From positions 62,001 to 126,000 of the forward strand of contig NZ_FNNN01000006.1 of assembly GCF_900106755.1 (NCBI RefSeq): a stretch of DNA of 64,000 bases, read 5' to 3'. Shown here piece by piece: positions 54,201 to 63,546 of the stretch. The position numbers and the translations under genes are program-made. The stretch's first letter is position 1, and each line of letters begins with the position of its first letter. Source of the stretch: Bacteroides faecis MAJ27 (GTDB lineage Bacteria > Bacteroidota > Bacteroidia > Bacteroidales > Bacteroidaceae). The notes beneath the pieces are model-generated. The model did no database searches. It was not told the DNA's origin and was given only the letters and a program-made list of their open reading frames with translations.

Positions 54201-56922
54201 CGGAGGAACCGTCTACATCGACTGGCCCGACTGGCGCGGACGTTCGAACAAGACAGACCCGAGCGGCATCAAGATGCTTGCTTTCTCACTGGACAAAGAT
54301 TCTTATGAGATAGGAGAAACAGCCACGGCAATCATTCCCGCAGCCGCCGGAGGACGTGCGCTGGTATCCCTCGAAAACGGTTCGACCGTCTTGCAGCAGC
54401 AATGGCTCGAAGTGTCCGATCAGGGAGATACGAAACTCACCTTCAAGATTACACCGGAAATGGCTCCGAATGTTTATCTGCATATCAGCCTGTTGCAGCC
54501 TCATGCGCAGACAGTCAATGATCTGCCGATCCGTATGTACGGCATTGCTCCGGTATTTGTGACCAACCGTCAGACGATTCTGCAACCGCAGATCAAGATG
54601 CCGGAAGTGCTGCGTCCGGAAACTGACTTTAACGTGACTGTCAGCGAGAAAAGCGGAAAACCGATGACTTATACACTGGCGATTGTGGATGACGGTCTGC
54701 TCGATCTGACTAACTTCAAGACGCCCGACCCGTGGAACGAGTTTTATGCACGCGAGGCTCTCGGCATCCGTACATGGGATATGTACGACGATGTGCTGGG
54801 TGCTTCCGGCGGACGTTACAGTTCATTGTTCAGCACAGGTGGAGATGCCTCGCTGAAACCGGCAGATGCCAAAGCCAACCGTTTCAAACCGGTGGTCAAA
54901 TTCATCGGTCCTTTCTATCTTGCGAAAGGCAAGCAACAGACACATACGTTGAAGCTTCCGATGTATGTGGGTTCTGTACGTGCGATGGTAGTTGCCGGAC
55001 AGGACGGTGCTTACGGAAATGCGGAAAAGACTGCATTTGTGCGGACACCGCTCATGCTGTTGTCTACTCTGCCCCGTGTATTGAGTACGCAGGAAGAAAT
55101 TACCGTTCCGGTAAATGTATTCGCTATGGAGAACCAAGTGAAGAACGTGACCGTATCGCTGGAAGCATCCGGCGCAGGCGTACAGATCACGGGCAATCGC
55201 CAGCAGTCACTCACTTTTGACCAGCCGGGTGACCAACTGGCATACTTCACTCTGAAAACAGGCAGCAAAACCGGAAAGGCAACCATCCACCTGACGGCAA
55301 GCGGCAACGGACAGCAGACCAAAGAAACGATCGAAATAGAAGTCCGGAATCCGAATCCGGTGGTTACCTTACGCAACAGCCAATGGATAGAAGCCGGTCA
55401 GGAGGCCGAACTGTCATACACACTGGCAGGTTCTTCTTCGGCTAACAATCAGGTGCAACTGGAAATCTCCCGCATTCCGTCGGTAGACATCAGCCGTAGA
55501 TTCGACTTCTTATACAACTATCAACATCATTGCACAGAGCAACTGACTTCCAAAGCATTACCTCTCTTATTCGTCTCCCAGTTCAAGGCAGTGGACGAAC
55601 AGGAGGCCGAGAAAATAAAGACGAATGTACAGGAAGCTATCCGGCAGATATATGCCCGCCAGCTTCCCAACGGCGGATTTGTATACTGGCCGGGCAACGC
55701 CGTCGCCGATGAATGGATCACTTCTTACACGGGTATGTTCCTGACACTGGCACAAGAAAAAGGGTATGCCGTTCATCCGAACGTACTGAACAAATGGAAA
55801 CGCTTCCAGCGTGCCGCCGCCCAAAACTGGCGTATGCCGCAGGAAGCAAGCAACTGGCAGATATGGCAATCGGAATTGCAGCAGGCCTTCCGCCTCTATA
55901 CCCTTGCACTGGCCGGTGCACCGGAATACGGAGTCATGAACCGCATGAAGGAACAGCCGGGACTCTCCATCCAAGCCAAATGGAGACTGGCAGCCGCCTA
56001 CGCGCTGACCGGTAAGATGAAACCTGCCGGAGAATTAGTATACAACGCAGAAACGACCGTCATTCCTTACTCTTCCATGAATCTGATTTACGGTTCGTCC
56101 GACCGGGATGAAGCAATGATTCTGGAAACGCTCATTCTGATGAAACGGGATCGGGATGCGTTGCAACAGGCAAAGAAGGTATCACAGAATCTGGCACAGG
56201 AAAACTGGTTCAGCACGCAGTCTACCGCCTTTGCCCTGATGGCAATGGGACGACTTGCGGAGCAATTATCCGGTACACTGGATTTCACATGGAGCTGGAA
56301 CGGCAAGCAACAGCCCGCCGTGAAATCTGCTAAAGCCGTATTTGAGAAGGAGATAGCTACTTCTCCGAAATCGGGAACAGTCTCTGTGAAGAATCAAGGC
56401 AAAGGAGCATTGAGCGTAGACCTGATTACACGTACCCAATTGCTGAATGATACGCTGCCAGCCATTGCCGATAATATCCGGCTGGATGTGAAATACACAG
56501 ATATGGCAGGTTCACCGATTTCCGTGGAAGACATCAGACAGGGAACAGACTTTATGTCTGCGGTCACCCTATCCAATATCAGCGGTACTTCCGATTACGG
56601 CAATCTGGCACTGACCCATATTATACCGTCCGGATGGGAAATATATAATGAACGGATGATTGTTCCGGAAGCGTCCTCTTCCAATTCTAATGAAGCGAAT
56701 ACTCCGGAAAGTTCAGCCGATAAGTACACCTATAAAGATATTCGTGACGACCGGGTATTGACTTATTTCGATCTGCGACGGGGTGAATCGAAAACATTTA
56801 CCGTAAGGTTGCAGGCAACTTATGCAGGTAACTTCATTCTTCCGGCCATTCAGTGCGAAGCTATGTATGATGCAGTGGTACAGGCACGCACCAAAGCGGG
56901 AAGAACGACTGTCAGCCGCTGA
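51274..56922 (+). CDS. Alpha-2-macroglobulin family lipoprotein with thioester motif
   Basis: 1882 residues, lipobox FSSC (Cys28). Several MG-type beta-sandwich domains run through the first 1300 residues (VWRPGDTLHISFMLEDRE is the MG2 start; IVDDGLLDLTNFKTPDPWNEFYA the bait/MG region). The thioester motif is CTEQ at Cys1420-Gln1423 (YQHHCTEQLTSKALPLL), with the helical thioester domain after it and a C-terminal domain with the receptor-binding-like fold. It is predicted to trap proteases near the outer or inner membrane. The next gene is pbpC, the same pairing as yfhM-pbpC of enterobacteria, where damage repair and protease defence are linked. Confidence 0.93.
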   Translation: MGQIKTRCSAAAGLFLILLTVIAGFSSCKSNQKDIIPSAEYAPYVNAYTGGVISQNSTIRIELTQDQPMVDLNQELKDNPFSFSPSLKGKTYWVSNNTIEFVPEEGALKPGAFYEGTFHLGDFVDVDKKLEEFNFSFRVQERNFSIHTDPITVTATQPDQVTVTGEIRFSDVVKKEEVEKMLTAGSEKNKSYPIEITQTDHPTRYAFSISQITKEAEDYQLEITAKGNPAGIDRTQNESILIPAKNSFRFLSAVRIDQPENGIEIIFSDPVSNTQDLKGLIDVPEVSSSIFQIKENKVFVYFETGKLNKLTLNIHEGIRNSQDKPLGTSHSISFSELNLKPQVEMATSAAILPDSKSLIIPFRAVNLYAVDLSVIRIFENNVLMFMQNNSLSSANELRRSGRLVYKKTLWLAKDSSKDVHRWEDYSIDLAGLIHQEPGAIYRVILSFRQEYSAYPCGGSENKEMQFADNKSSDNLTKVSGETLSEDDEAVWDTPETYYYYNGSVPMDWSQYRWTERDNPCHPSYYMNSDRIAACNIFASNLGMIVKRNSLNKLWIAVNNILDTKPVAKAQVTIYNFQLQPIGKGETNGEGLVEITPKGVPFIAVAEADKQKAYVRVVDGEEQSVSRFDVGGKDIQKGLKGFIYGERGVWRPGDTLHISFMLEDREKRIPDKHPVALEIYNPRGQFYTKMISTQGTNGFYTFAVPTQADDPTGLWNAYVKVGGTAFHKSLRIETIKPNRLKITLALPTILQASSKDVYAPLTSSWLTGATASRLKAKVEMSLSKVNTQFKNYGQYLFNNPATDFTTVRADVFNGVLDAEGRAGVNIQLPVATGAPGMLNATLTTRVFEPGGDASIYSQTVPFSPFTSYVGINLNQPKGKYIETDKDHVFDIVTVNDQGQPVNRSNLEYKIYRISWSWWWENGEESFGTYINNSSITPVASGNLQTTGGKASFKFRINYPDWGRYLVYVKDRESGHATGGTVYIDWPDWRGRSNKTDPSGIKMLAFSLDKDSYEIGETATAIIPAAAGGRALVSLENGSTVLQQQWLEVSDQGDTKLTFKITPEMAPNVYLHISLLQPHAQTVNDLPIRMYGIAPVFVTNRQTILQPQIKMPEVLRPETDFNVTVSEKSGKPMTYTLAIVDDGLLDLTNFKTPDPWNEFYAREALGIRTWDMYDDVLGASGGRYSSLFSTGGDASLKPADAKANRFKPVVKFIGPFYLAKGKQQTHTLKLPMYVGSVRAMVVAGQDGAYGNAEKTAFVRTPLMLLSTLPRVLSTQEEITVPVNVFAMENQVKNVTVSLEASGAGVQITGNRQQSLTFDQPGDQLAYFTLKTGSKTGKATIHLTASGNGQQTKETIEIEVRNPNPVVTLRNSQWIEAGQEAELSYTLAGSSSANNQVQLEISRIPSVDISRRFDFLYNYQHHCTEQLTSKALPLLFVSQFKAVDEQEAEKIKTNVQEAIRQIYARQLPNGGFVYWPGNAVADEWITSYTGMFLTLAQEKGYAVHPNVLNKWKRFQRAAAQNWRMPQEASNWQIWQSELQQAFRLYTLALAGAPEYGVMNRMKEQPGLSIQAKWRLAAAYALTGKMKPAGELVYNAETTVIPYSSMNLIYGSSDRDEAMILETLILMKRDRDALQQAKKVSQNLAQENWFSTQSTAFALMAMGRLAEQLSGTLDFTWSWNGKQQPAVKSAKAVFEKEIATSPKSGTVSVKNQGKGALSVDLITRTQLLNDTLPAIADNIRLDVKYTDMAGSPISVEDIRQGTDFMSAVTLSNISGTSDYGNLALTHIIPSGWEIYNERMIVPEASSSNSNEANTPESSADKYTYKDIRDDRVLTYFDLRRGESKTFTVRLQATYAGNFILPAIQCEAMYDAVVQARTKAGRTTVSR

Positions 56923-56967
56923 CAAGACTCTGAACAATAAAACAGCATTGACAGATAGCATAAGTGC

Positions 56968-59286
56968 ATGGGAAGCAAAATCTTGAATTTCTTCAAACGA
57001 TTGTCCGTCACCCAAAAAGTAATACTTTGTATTCTTGCTTTTTTGGTGACAGGATATATCTTTTGTCTTCCCCGCCACCTGTTTCATGTCCCCTACTCCA
57101 CAGTAGTGACGGACCGGAACGAGGAACTGCTGGGTGCACGCATCGCCTCCGACGGCCAATGGAGATTCCCTCCCCGAAACACGACTCCGGAAAAGATCAA
57201 GGAATGCCTCATCACTTTCGAAGACAAACATTTCTACCACCATTGGGGAGTCAATCCGTTCGCTATCGGAAGAGCTTTCTATCAGAATGTGAAGAATAAA
57301 CGCATCGTAAGCGGAGGCAGCACGCTGACCATGCAGACCATCCGCCTGGCACGAAACGAATCGCGCACCTTCCGTGAGAAACTGATTGAAATGATCTGGG
57401 CCACCCGCCTGGAATTTCGCGCTTCCAAAGAGGAGATTCTTTCCATGTATATCTCCCATGCCCCTTTCGGGGGAAATGTAGTGGGACTGGATGCCGCCGC
57501 ATGGCGCTACTTCGGACATTCTGCCGATGACTTATCGTGGGCGGAGTCTGCCATGCTTGCCGTTCTTCCCAACGCGCCCGCCATGATTCATCTGTCCAAA
57601 GGACGGAAAACGTTGCTTGACAAACGAAACCGCCTGCTGAAACAGCTTCTCGAAAAGAAAACCATCGATTCGTCTACCTACGAACTGGCTATCAGCGAGC
57701 CACTTCCCGATGAACCTCATGCGCTCCCACAAATCGCACCGTACCTGGTCAGCCGGTTCTATCAGGAACGAAACGGCGAATACTCCCGTTCGACCATCAA
57801 CAAGGGCATTCAAACCCAAGTAGAAGATCTGGCGGAACGATGGAGCAACGAGTTCGGACGAAGCGATATCCGCAATCTGGCTATTCTGGTGATTGACATT
57901 CCGAGCAATCAAGTGGTGGCATACTGCGGCAACGTCCATTTCGACCGGAAACAAGGAGGAAATCAAGTGGACGTCATTCAGGCTCCGAGAAGTACGGGCA
58001 GTATTCTCAAACCTTTCTTATATTACGCAATGTTACAAGAAGGAAGTTTACTGCCGGATATGTTGCTGCCGGACGTACCCGTCAATATCAACGGATTTAC
58101 GCCACAGAATTTCAGTATGCAGTTCGAAGGAGCTGTTCCCGCTTCGGAAGCTCTCGCGCGTTCATTAAATATTCCCGCAGTCACGATGCTGCAAAGATAC
58201 GGAGTCCCGAAGTTTCATAGCTTCCTGCAACAGATCGGGCTAAAAACCATCAACCGTTCTTCTTCCCACTATGGTTTATCACTTATTCTGGGAGGAGCGG
58301 AAGCCACTTTATGGGATGTAACAAACGCATATGCAATGATGGGACGCAGTTTGTTGCAACTGCCGCAAACATCATGCAGCCTGTTGCTCCCGACAAGCCG
58401 AATCACAGAATCAACCGATCCTTTTCAGCCAGGCGCCGTATGGCAGACATTCGATGCCTTGAAAGAAGTCAACCGTCCCGAAGAGATTGACTGGAAATCC
58501 ATTCCTTCCATGCAGACCATTGCATGGAAAACCGGAACAAGCTACGGATTCCGGGATGCTTGGGCGGTGGGTGTTACGCCCCGCTATGCAGTCGGCGTAT
58601 GGGTAGGAAATGCCACCGGAGAAGGAAAACCCGGGCTGGTAGGTGCACAGACAGCCGGTCCCGTACTATTCGATATTTTTAATCTGCTCCCCTCTTCTTC
58701 GTGGTTTACACGTCCTGCGGGCATCTTTGTCGAAGCAGAGGTCTGCCGGAAATCGGGACATCTAAAAGGACGGTTCTGTGATGAAACGGACACACTTCTT
58801 GTTTTACCGGCAGGACTGCGGACAGAGGCATGCCCCTATCACCATCTTGTCACTTTATCAGCCGATGAAAGCCAGCGTATTTATGAAAATTGCGCCAACA
58901 CGGAGCCTACGCTTCGAAAAAGCTGGTTCACACTGCCCCCCGTATGGGAATGGTATTACAAGCAACATCATCCGGAGTATAAACCGCTGCCTCCTTTTAA
59001 AGCCGGATGCGGAGAAGATACTTTCCAGCCGATGCAATTTATATATCCTCCGATGAACGCACGCATCAAACTGCCCAAGCAACTGGATGGCAGCAAAGGT
59101 TTCCTGACTGTAGAACTGGCGCACAACAATCCTAACGCTACCGTTTTCTGGCATCTTGACGAGACCTACCAAGCGCAGACACAGGACTTTCACAAAATCT
59201 CCCTGCAACCCGCCGCCGGCAAACATTCGCTGACGGCAGTAGACGGTGAAGGAAATACCATCTCCACCACTTTCTTTGTTGAGTGA
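56968..59286 (+). CDS. pbpC: Penicillin-binding protein 1C
   Basis: 772 residues. One membrane anchor at about 18-35, then a GT51 glycosyltransferase with catalytic Glu85 (TFEDKHFYHHWGVNP) and GGSTLTMQTIRLARN, then a transpeptidase with SxxK at Ser345-Lys348 (STGSILKP) and KTGT at 521, and the C-terminal BiPBP domain (about 680-772). It polymerises and cross-links peptidoglycan. It begins 45 bp after the macroglobulin gene, as is usual for this pair. The last 16 codons contain the promoter of the next gene. Confidence 0.95.
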   Translation: MGSKILNFFKRLSVTQKVILCILAFLVTGYIFCLPRHLFHVPYSTVVTDRNEELLGARIASDGQWRFPPRNTTPEKIKECLITFEDKHFYHHWGVNPFAIGRAFYQNVKNKRIVSGGSTLTMQTIRLARNESRTFREKLIEMIWATRLEFRASKEEILSMYISHAPFGGNVVGLDAAAWRYFGHSADDLSWAESAMLAVLPNAPAMIHLSKGRKTLLDKRNRLLKQLLEKKTIDSSTYELAISEPLPDEPHALPQIAPYLVSRFYQERNGEYSRSTINKGIQTQVEDLAERWSNEFGRSDIRNLAILVIDIPSNQVVAYCGNVHFDRKQGGNQVDVIQAPRSTGSILKPFLYYAMLQEGSLLPDMLLPDVPVNINGFTPQNFSMQFEGAVPASEALARSLNIPAVTMLQRYGVPKFHSFLQQIGLKTINRSSSHYGLSLILGGAEATLWDVTNAYAMMGRSLLQLPQTSCSLLLPTSRITESTDPFQPGAVWQTFDALKEVNRPEEIDWKSIPSMQTIAWKTGTSYGFRDAWAVGVTPRYAVGVWVGNATGEGKPGLVGAQTAGPVLFDIFNLLPSSSWFTRPAGIFVEAEVCRKSGHLKGRFCDETDTLLVLPAGLRTEACPYHHLVTLSADESQRIYENCANTEPTLRKSWFTLPPVWEWYYKQHHPEYKPLPPFKAGCGEDTFQPMQFIYPPMNARIKLPKQLDGSKGFLTVELAHNNPNATVFWHLDETYQAQTQDFHKISLQPAAGKHSLTAVDGEGNTISTTFFVE

Positions 59287-59301
59287 TATTCATTATCTTT
59301 G
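59271..59301 (+). promoter_or_regulatory. Promoter of the MFS gene, at the end of pbpC
   Basis: TTTC (59271-59274), a 19-nt spacer and TATCTTTG (59294-59301). The -7 element ends only 4 nt before the ATG at 59306, so the message would have almost no leader. Confidence 0.6.
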
Positions 59302-59305
59302 CGGC

Positions 59306-60481
59306 ATGAAACAGTCATTGAAAGAAAACGGAGGGCTGCCGGCATCCATCCTGTGGACGCTCGCCATTGTGGCAGGAGTCTCGGTAGCCAACATCTATTA
59401 TATCCAACCGCTGCTAAATATGATACGCCATGAACTTGGCATATCAGAATTCCGTACCAACCTGATTGCCATGGTCACACAGATAGGCTATGCAGCGGGA
59501 CTCTTGTTTATCACTCCCTTAGGTGATTTGTATCAGCGGAAAAAGATTATCCTTGTCAATTTCTTTGTCCTGATATTCTCCCTGCTGACGATTGCTTTGG
59601 CAGATAATATCCATCTGATACTCCTTGCTTCGTTCTTCACGGGAGCCTGCTCCATGATTCCGCAGATATTCATTCCCATAGCCGCCCAGTTCTCCCGTCC
59701 GGAAAACAAAGGCAGGAATGTCGGGATCGTCCTATCGGGCTTGCTGACCGGAATCCTTGCTTCACGGGTGGTCAGCGGATTCGTCGGCGAACTGTTCGGA
59801 TGGCGCGAAATGTATTACATCGCCGCAGCCATGATGTTCGTCTGCGCGATTGTCGTGCTCAAAGTCCTTCCCGATATTCAGACCAACTTCCGGGGCAAGT
59901 ACGGCGACCTGATGAAATCCCTGCTGGCTTTGGTGAAAGAGTTTCCGCAGCTACGTATTTATTCCATCCGTGCGGCGTTAAACTTCGGTTCCCTTCTTGC
60001 CATGTGGTCCTGCCTTGCCTTCAAGATGGGGCAAGCCCCCTTTCATGCCAACAGCGACATCATCGGTTTGCTGGGATTATGCGGTGTGGCGGGAGCATTA
60101 ACCGCCTCCTTTGTGGGGAAATACGTAAAGAGAGTGGGTGTCCGCCGCTTCAACTTCATCGGTTGCGGGCTGATCCTCTTTTCATGGCTACTCTTCTTCG
60201 TCGGAGAAAACACCTACCTTGGTATCATTCTGGGAATTATCATCATCGACATAGGTATGCAGTGTATCCAGCTCAGTAATCAGACCAGTATCTTCGAACT
60301 GTCACCCCGGGCCTCCAACCGCATCAATACAATTTTCATGACGACCTACTTCGTCGGCGGTTCCCTGGGAACCTTCCTCGCGGGTACATTCTGGCAATTG
60401 TACGGATGGCATGGTGTTATCGGAATTGGAGCTACACTGACCTGCATTTCTTTACTAATTACAACTTTGTCGAAGAAGTGA
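59306..60481 (+). CDS. MFS transporter
   Basis: 391 residues from the ATG at 59306, 12 membrane segments. The first helix (ASILWTLAIVAGVSVANIYYIQPLL) starts 12 residues in, so no later start is possible. GLLTGILASRVVSGFVGELFGWREMYYIAAAMM and YQRKKIILV (loop 2-3) mark it as a drug-efflux-like DHA transporter, similar to YnfM/YdhP-type proteins. Substrate unknown. It may be translated from a nearly leaderless message, since the -7 element sits directly before the ATG. The next small membrane protein starts 47 bp later. Confidence 0.88.
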   Translation: MKQSLKENGGLPASILWTLAIVAGVSVANIYYIQPLLNMIRHELGISEFRTNLIAMVTQIGYAAGLLFITPLGDLYQRKKIILVNFFVLIFSLLTIALADNIHLILLASFFTGACSMIPQIFIPIAAQFSRPENKGRNVGIVLSGLLTGILASRVVSGFVGELFGWREMYYIAAAMMFVCAIVVLKVLPDIQTNFRGKYGDLMKSLLALVKEFPQLRIYSIRAALNFGSLLAMWSCLAFKMGQAPFHANSDIIGLLGLCGVAGALTASFVGKYVKRVGVRRFNFIGCGLILFSWLLFFVGENTYLGIILGIIIIDIGMQCIQLSNQTSIFELSPRASNRINTIFMTTYFVGGSLGTFLAGTFWQLYGWHGVIGIGATLTCISLLITTLSKK

Positions 60482-60528
60482 GTCAACAAAACGGAGCAGT
60501 AAACCGTTTAATACAAAAAAAGGGAAAC

Positions 60529-60963
60529 ATGAAATACGGAGTTAACAAAGAAATCTTACTTATCACAGCAGGCACCGTCTGGATTATCGCCGGTGCCAAT
60601 ATCTTGCGAATAGGCATCGTTACATGGCTTAATAACTCCGAAGGCTGGATGTTCAAGATAGGAGAAGCAACCATCGTCTTTCTGCTGTTCTTCGTATTAA
60701 TCTTCAAAAGACTCTATTACAAGCATACCCAAAGGATCGAACGGAAAAAGGAACAGAAGAGCTGCCCTTTCTCCTTCTTCGATGTCAAAAGCTGGATCGT
60801 CATGATCTTTATGATCTGCCTTGGCATCACCATCCGCAGCTTCCACCTGTTGCCCGAAAGTTTTATATCTGTCTTCTACACAGGACTGTCCATCGCACTG
60901 ATCCTGACCGGCGTACTCTTCATCCGTTACTGGTGGCTGAGGCGCAAGACGAATCCGGTGTAA
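60529..60963 (+). CDS. Small four-helix membrane protein, unknown family
   Basis: 144 residues from the ATG at 60529 (AGGGAAAC precedes it). Four hydrophobic helices (about 9-28, 42-62, 86-103 and 115-134) are separated by a basic loop KRLYYKHTQRIERKKEQKS and end in WLRRKTNPV. I do not recognise a named family. It is read in the same direction as the MFS gene and is probably co-transcribed with it. Confidence 0.8.
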   Translation: MKYGVNKEILLITAGTVWIIAGANILRIGIVTWLNNSEGWMFKIGEATIVFLLFFVLIFKRLYYKHTQRIERKKEQKSCPFSFFDVKSWIVMIFMICLGITIRSFHLLPESFISVFYTGLSIALILTGVLFIRYWWLRRKTNPV

Positions 60964-61055
60964 CAGGAGAGCATCTATATTCCAATAAAATATAAACTTA
61001 TAATAAATTTTATTGTGCTGTCCGGCAAGGTAAAAAGAATTCTGTCTTTTTATTG

Positions 61056-61063
61056 TATCTTTG
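61056..61063 (+). promoter_or_regulatory. -7 element before the VIT1 gene
   Basis: TATCTTTG, 21 nt before the ATG at 61085. It decides that start over an in-frame TTG at 61061, which lies inside the element. No -33 match. Confidence 0.55.
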
Positions 61064-61084
61064 CGCGACCAAAAAAATAAAGAA

Positions 61085-61957
61085 ATGATTCCAACCCAAC
61101 AGGATATTGCCGAATTCACCCGCTTTCAACGAAACGAGATAACAGAAAGCATCTTATATGAACGGCTCGCATCTATCGAAAAAGACGAGAATAACCGCAA
61201 AACGCTCCGACTGATAGCAGCAGAAGAAAAGTCGCATTACGCTATCCTCAAGAAATATACAGGAAAAGAAATCGGTCCGGACTATAAGCGTATCGCCCGT
61301 TTCTACTTTCTGGCACGCATACTAGGTATCACATTCGCCATCAAATTAATGGAGTCCAGTGAGGAAAATGCCCATAATAATTATGATAAATATGCCCATA
61401 TACCAGACCTGCAACGTCTGGCACATGAAGAAGAAGTGCACGAACAGAAGTTGATTTCACTTATCAATGAAGAACGGCTGGAATATATGGGATCGGTCGT
61501 ACTAGGACTTAATGATGCGCTGGTTGAGTTTACAGGTGCACTGGCAGGTTTCACACTTGCCTTGAGTGACAGTAAACTGATAGCACTGACCGGCAGTATC
61601 ACAGGGATAGCCGCTGCACTGTCAATGGCATCTTCCGAATATCTTTCTACCAAATCGGAAGGGGATGATAAGAAACATCCGGTAAAAGCTGCTGTATATA
61701 CAGGAATCGCCTATCTGATCACGGTAGTGTCACTGGTTACTCCGTTTATACTGATCAGCAATGTAATCGTAGCTTTGGGAGTGATGCTGACCATGGCACT
61801 TATCATCATTGCCCTTTTCAACTACTATTATTCCGTAGCCCGTGGAGAAAGCTTCCGAAAGAGGTTTACGGAAATGGCTGTACTCAGTTTCAGTGTGGCA
61901 GGTATCAGTTTCCTGATAGGATACGCTCTAAAGACATTTACCGGAATCGATGCCTGA
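61085..61957 (+). CDS. Ferritin-like / VIT1-CCC1 iron or manganese transporter
   Basis: 290 residues. A rubrerythrin-like four-helix domain (about 1-140) carries metal ligands in FTRFQRNEITES, AAEEKSHYAIL and HEEEVHEQ. The VIT1/CCC1 membrane domain (about 145-290) has five helices, with MGSVVLGLNDALVEFTGALAGFTLAL and SMASSEYLSTKSEGD typical of the family. This MbfA-like fusion exports or stores Fe(II) or Mn(II), with the soluble domain probably feeding metal to the channel. It is monocistronic. Confidence 0.92.
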   Translation: MIPTQQDIAEFTRFQRNEITESILYERLASIEKDENNRKTLRLIAAEEKSHYAILKKYTGKEIGPDYKRIARFYFLARILGITFAIKLMESSEENAHNNYDKYAHIPDLQRLAHEEEVHEQKLISLINEERLEYMGSVVLGLNDALVEFTGALAGFTLALSDSKLIALTGSITGIAAALSMASSEYLSTKSEGDDKKHPVKAAVYTGIAYLITVVSLVTPFILISNVIVALGVMLTMALIIIALFNYYYSVARGESFRKRFTEMAVLSFSVAGISFLIGYALKTFTGIDA

Positions 61958-62051
61958 AATCAATAAAGCATCCGACATCATTGAAGGTCCGGTAGTTACA
62001 TAATAAAGAAACCTAAACCACCAGATTAAATAATAAAGCGTTATATTTAGA

Positions 62052-63479
62052 ATGAAGAAAGCTCCATCTCCCCTCGTATCACTATTGCCCATTGTCGTAT
62101 TAGTGATATTACTATTCGCCACCATTCGTGTATTTGGCAGTGATGCCCTCAATGGTGGAAGTCAGGTATCGCTGCTTACTACCACCTCCATTTGTATCCT
62201 TATCGGCATGGCTTTCTACAAAATCCCCTGGAAAGACTACGAACTGGCAATCACGAACAATGTGGCAGGAGTGACAACAGCCATCATCATCTTACTGATT
62301 ATCGGCGCATTAAGCGGTATCTGGATGATTAGCGGAGTAGTGCCCACTTTGATTTATTACGGAATGCAGATTATCCATCCCAGTTTCTTCCTGACATCCG
62401 CCTGTATTATTTGCGTATTGATCTCCGTTATGACCGGAAGTTCATGGACAACGATCGCCACCATCGGTATTGCCCTCATGGGCATCGGAAAGGCACAGGG
62501 ATTTGAAGAAGGCTGGATTGCGGGAGCTATCATCTCCGGTGCCTATTTCGGCGATAAGGTTTCTCCCTTGTCCGAAACGACCATATTGGCGGCATCCGTC
62601 ACGGACACGCCCCTCTTCCGTCATATCCGCTATATGATGATTACTACGGTGCCCTCACTGATCATTACACTGATTATATTTACGGTAGCAGGTCTGTCTC
62701 ATGACGCCAGCAACACCCAGCACATCGCGGAAGTGGCAGCTGCCCTGAACGAAAAGTTCCATATCACCCCGTGGCTGCTGATTATACCGATAGCAACAGG
62801 CATATTGATTGCACGGAAAGTGCCTTCCATCATTACCCTGTTTCTGTCCACTCTATTGGCGGGCATTTTCGCTCTGATCTTCCAACCGGATTTGTTGCGG
62901 GAAATTTCGGGGGCTGCCGTTTCCAACTTCGACTCCCTGTTTAAAGGACTGATGATGACCATCTACGGCAAGACAAGCCTGCAGACCGACAATGCCGTTT
63001 TGACAGATTTAATTGCCACCCGTGGTATGTCGGGAATGATGAATACAATCTGGCTGATTTTATGTGCGATGTGTTTCGGCGGAGCTATGACTGCCAGCGG
63101 TATGCTGGGAAGCATCACATCGCTCTTCGTACGCTTCATGAAGAAAACGGTCAGCGTCGTATCGGCTACGGTTTGTTCCGGGCTTTTCCTCAACCTGGCA
63201 ACTGCCGATCAATATATCAGCATTATCCTGACCGGGAATATGTTTCGCGATATTTATGCTAAAAAAGGTTACGAAAGTTGCCTGCTCAGCCGGACCACCG
63301 AGGATTCAGTAACCATTACATCCGTACTGATTCCGTGGAATACCTGCGGGATGACACAAGCCACTATTCTGAGCGTGCCTACGCTGGTGTACCTCCCCTA
63401 TTGCTTTTTCAACATTATCAGTCCTTTAATGAGTATTGCCGTGGCAGCCATCGGATATAAAATTGTAAAACGCTCGTGA
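62052..63479 (+). CDS. nhaC: NhaC-type Na+/H+ antiporter
   Basis: 475 residues, about 11 membrane segments. Family motifs are GSSWTTIATIGIALMGIGKAQGF and SGAYFGDKVSPLSETTILAASV, the latter carrying the charged residues of the ion path. It exchanges Na+ (or malate-lactate in some members) for protons at the inner membrane. It begins 94 bp after the VIT1 gene with no clear promoter box. Confidence 0.93.
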   Translation: MKKAPSPLVSLLPIVVLVILLFATIRVFGSDALNGGSQVSLLTTTSICILIGMAFYKIPWKDYELAITNNVAGVTTAIIILLIIGALSGIWMISGVVPTLIYYGMQIIHPSFFLTSACIICVLISVMTGSSWTTIATIGIALMGIGKAQGFEEGWIAGAIISGAYFGDKVSPLSETTILAASVTDTPLFRHIRYMMITTVPSLIITLIIFTVAGLSHDASNTQHIAEVAAALNEKFHITPWLLIIPIATGILIARKVPSIITLFLSTLLAGIFALIFQPDLLREISGAAVSNFDSLFKGLMMTIYGKTSLQTDNAVLTDLIATRGMSGMMNTIWLILCAMCFGGAMTASGMLGSITSLFVRFMKKTVSVVSATVCSGLFLNLATADQYISIILTGNMFRDIYAKKGYESCLLSRTTEDSVTITSVLIPWNTCGMTQATILSVPTLVYLPYCFFNIISPLMSIAVAAIGYKIVKRS

Positions 63480-63546
63480 ACAATCTGGCATACACTTTGT
63501 TTTTGCAATAAACGAACAACGTATTAAACCTAAACAAAAAAAAGTT

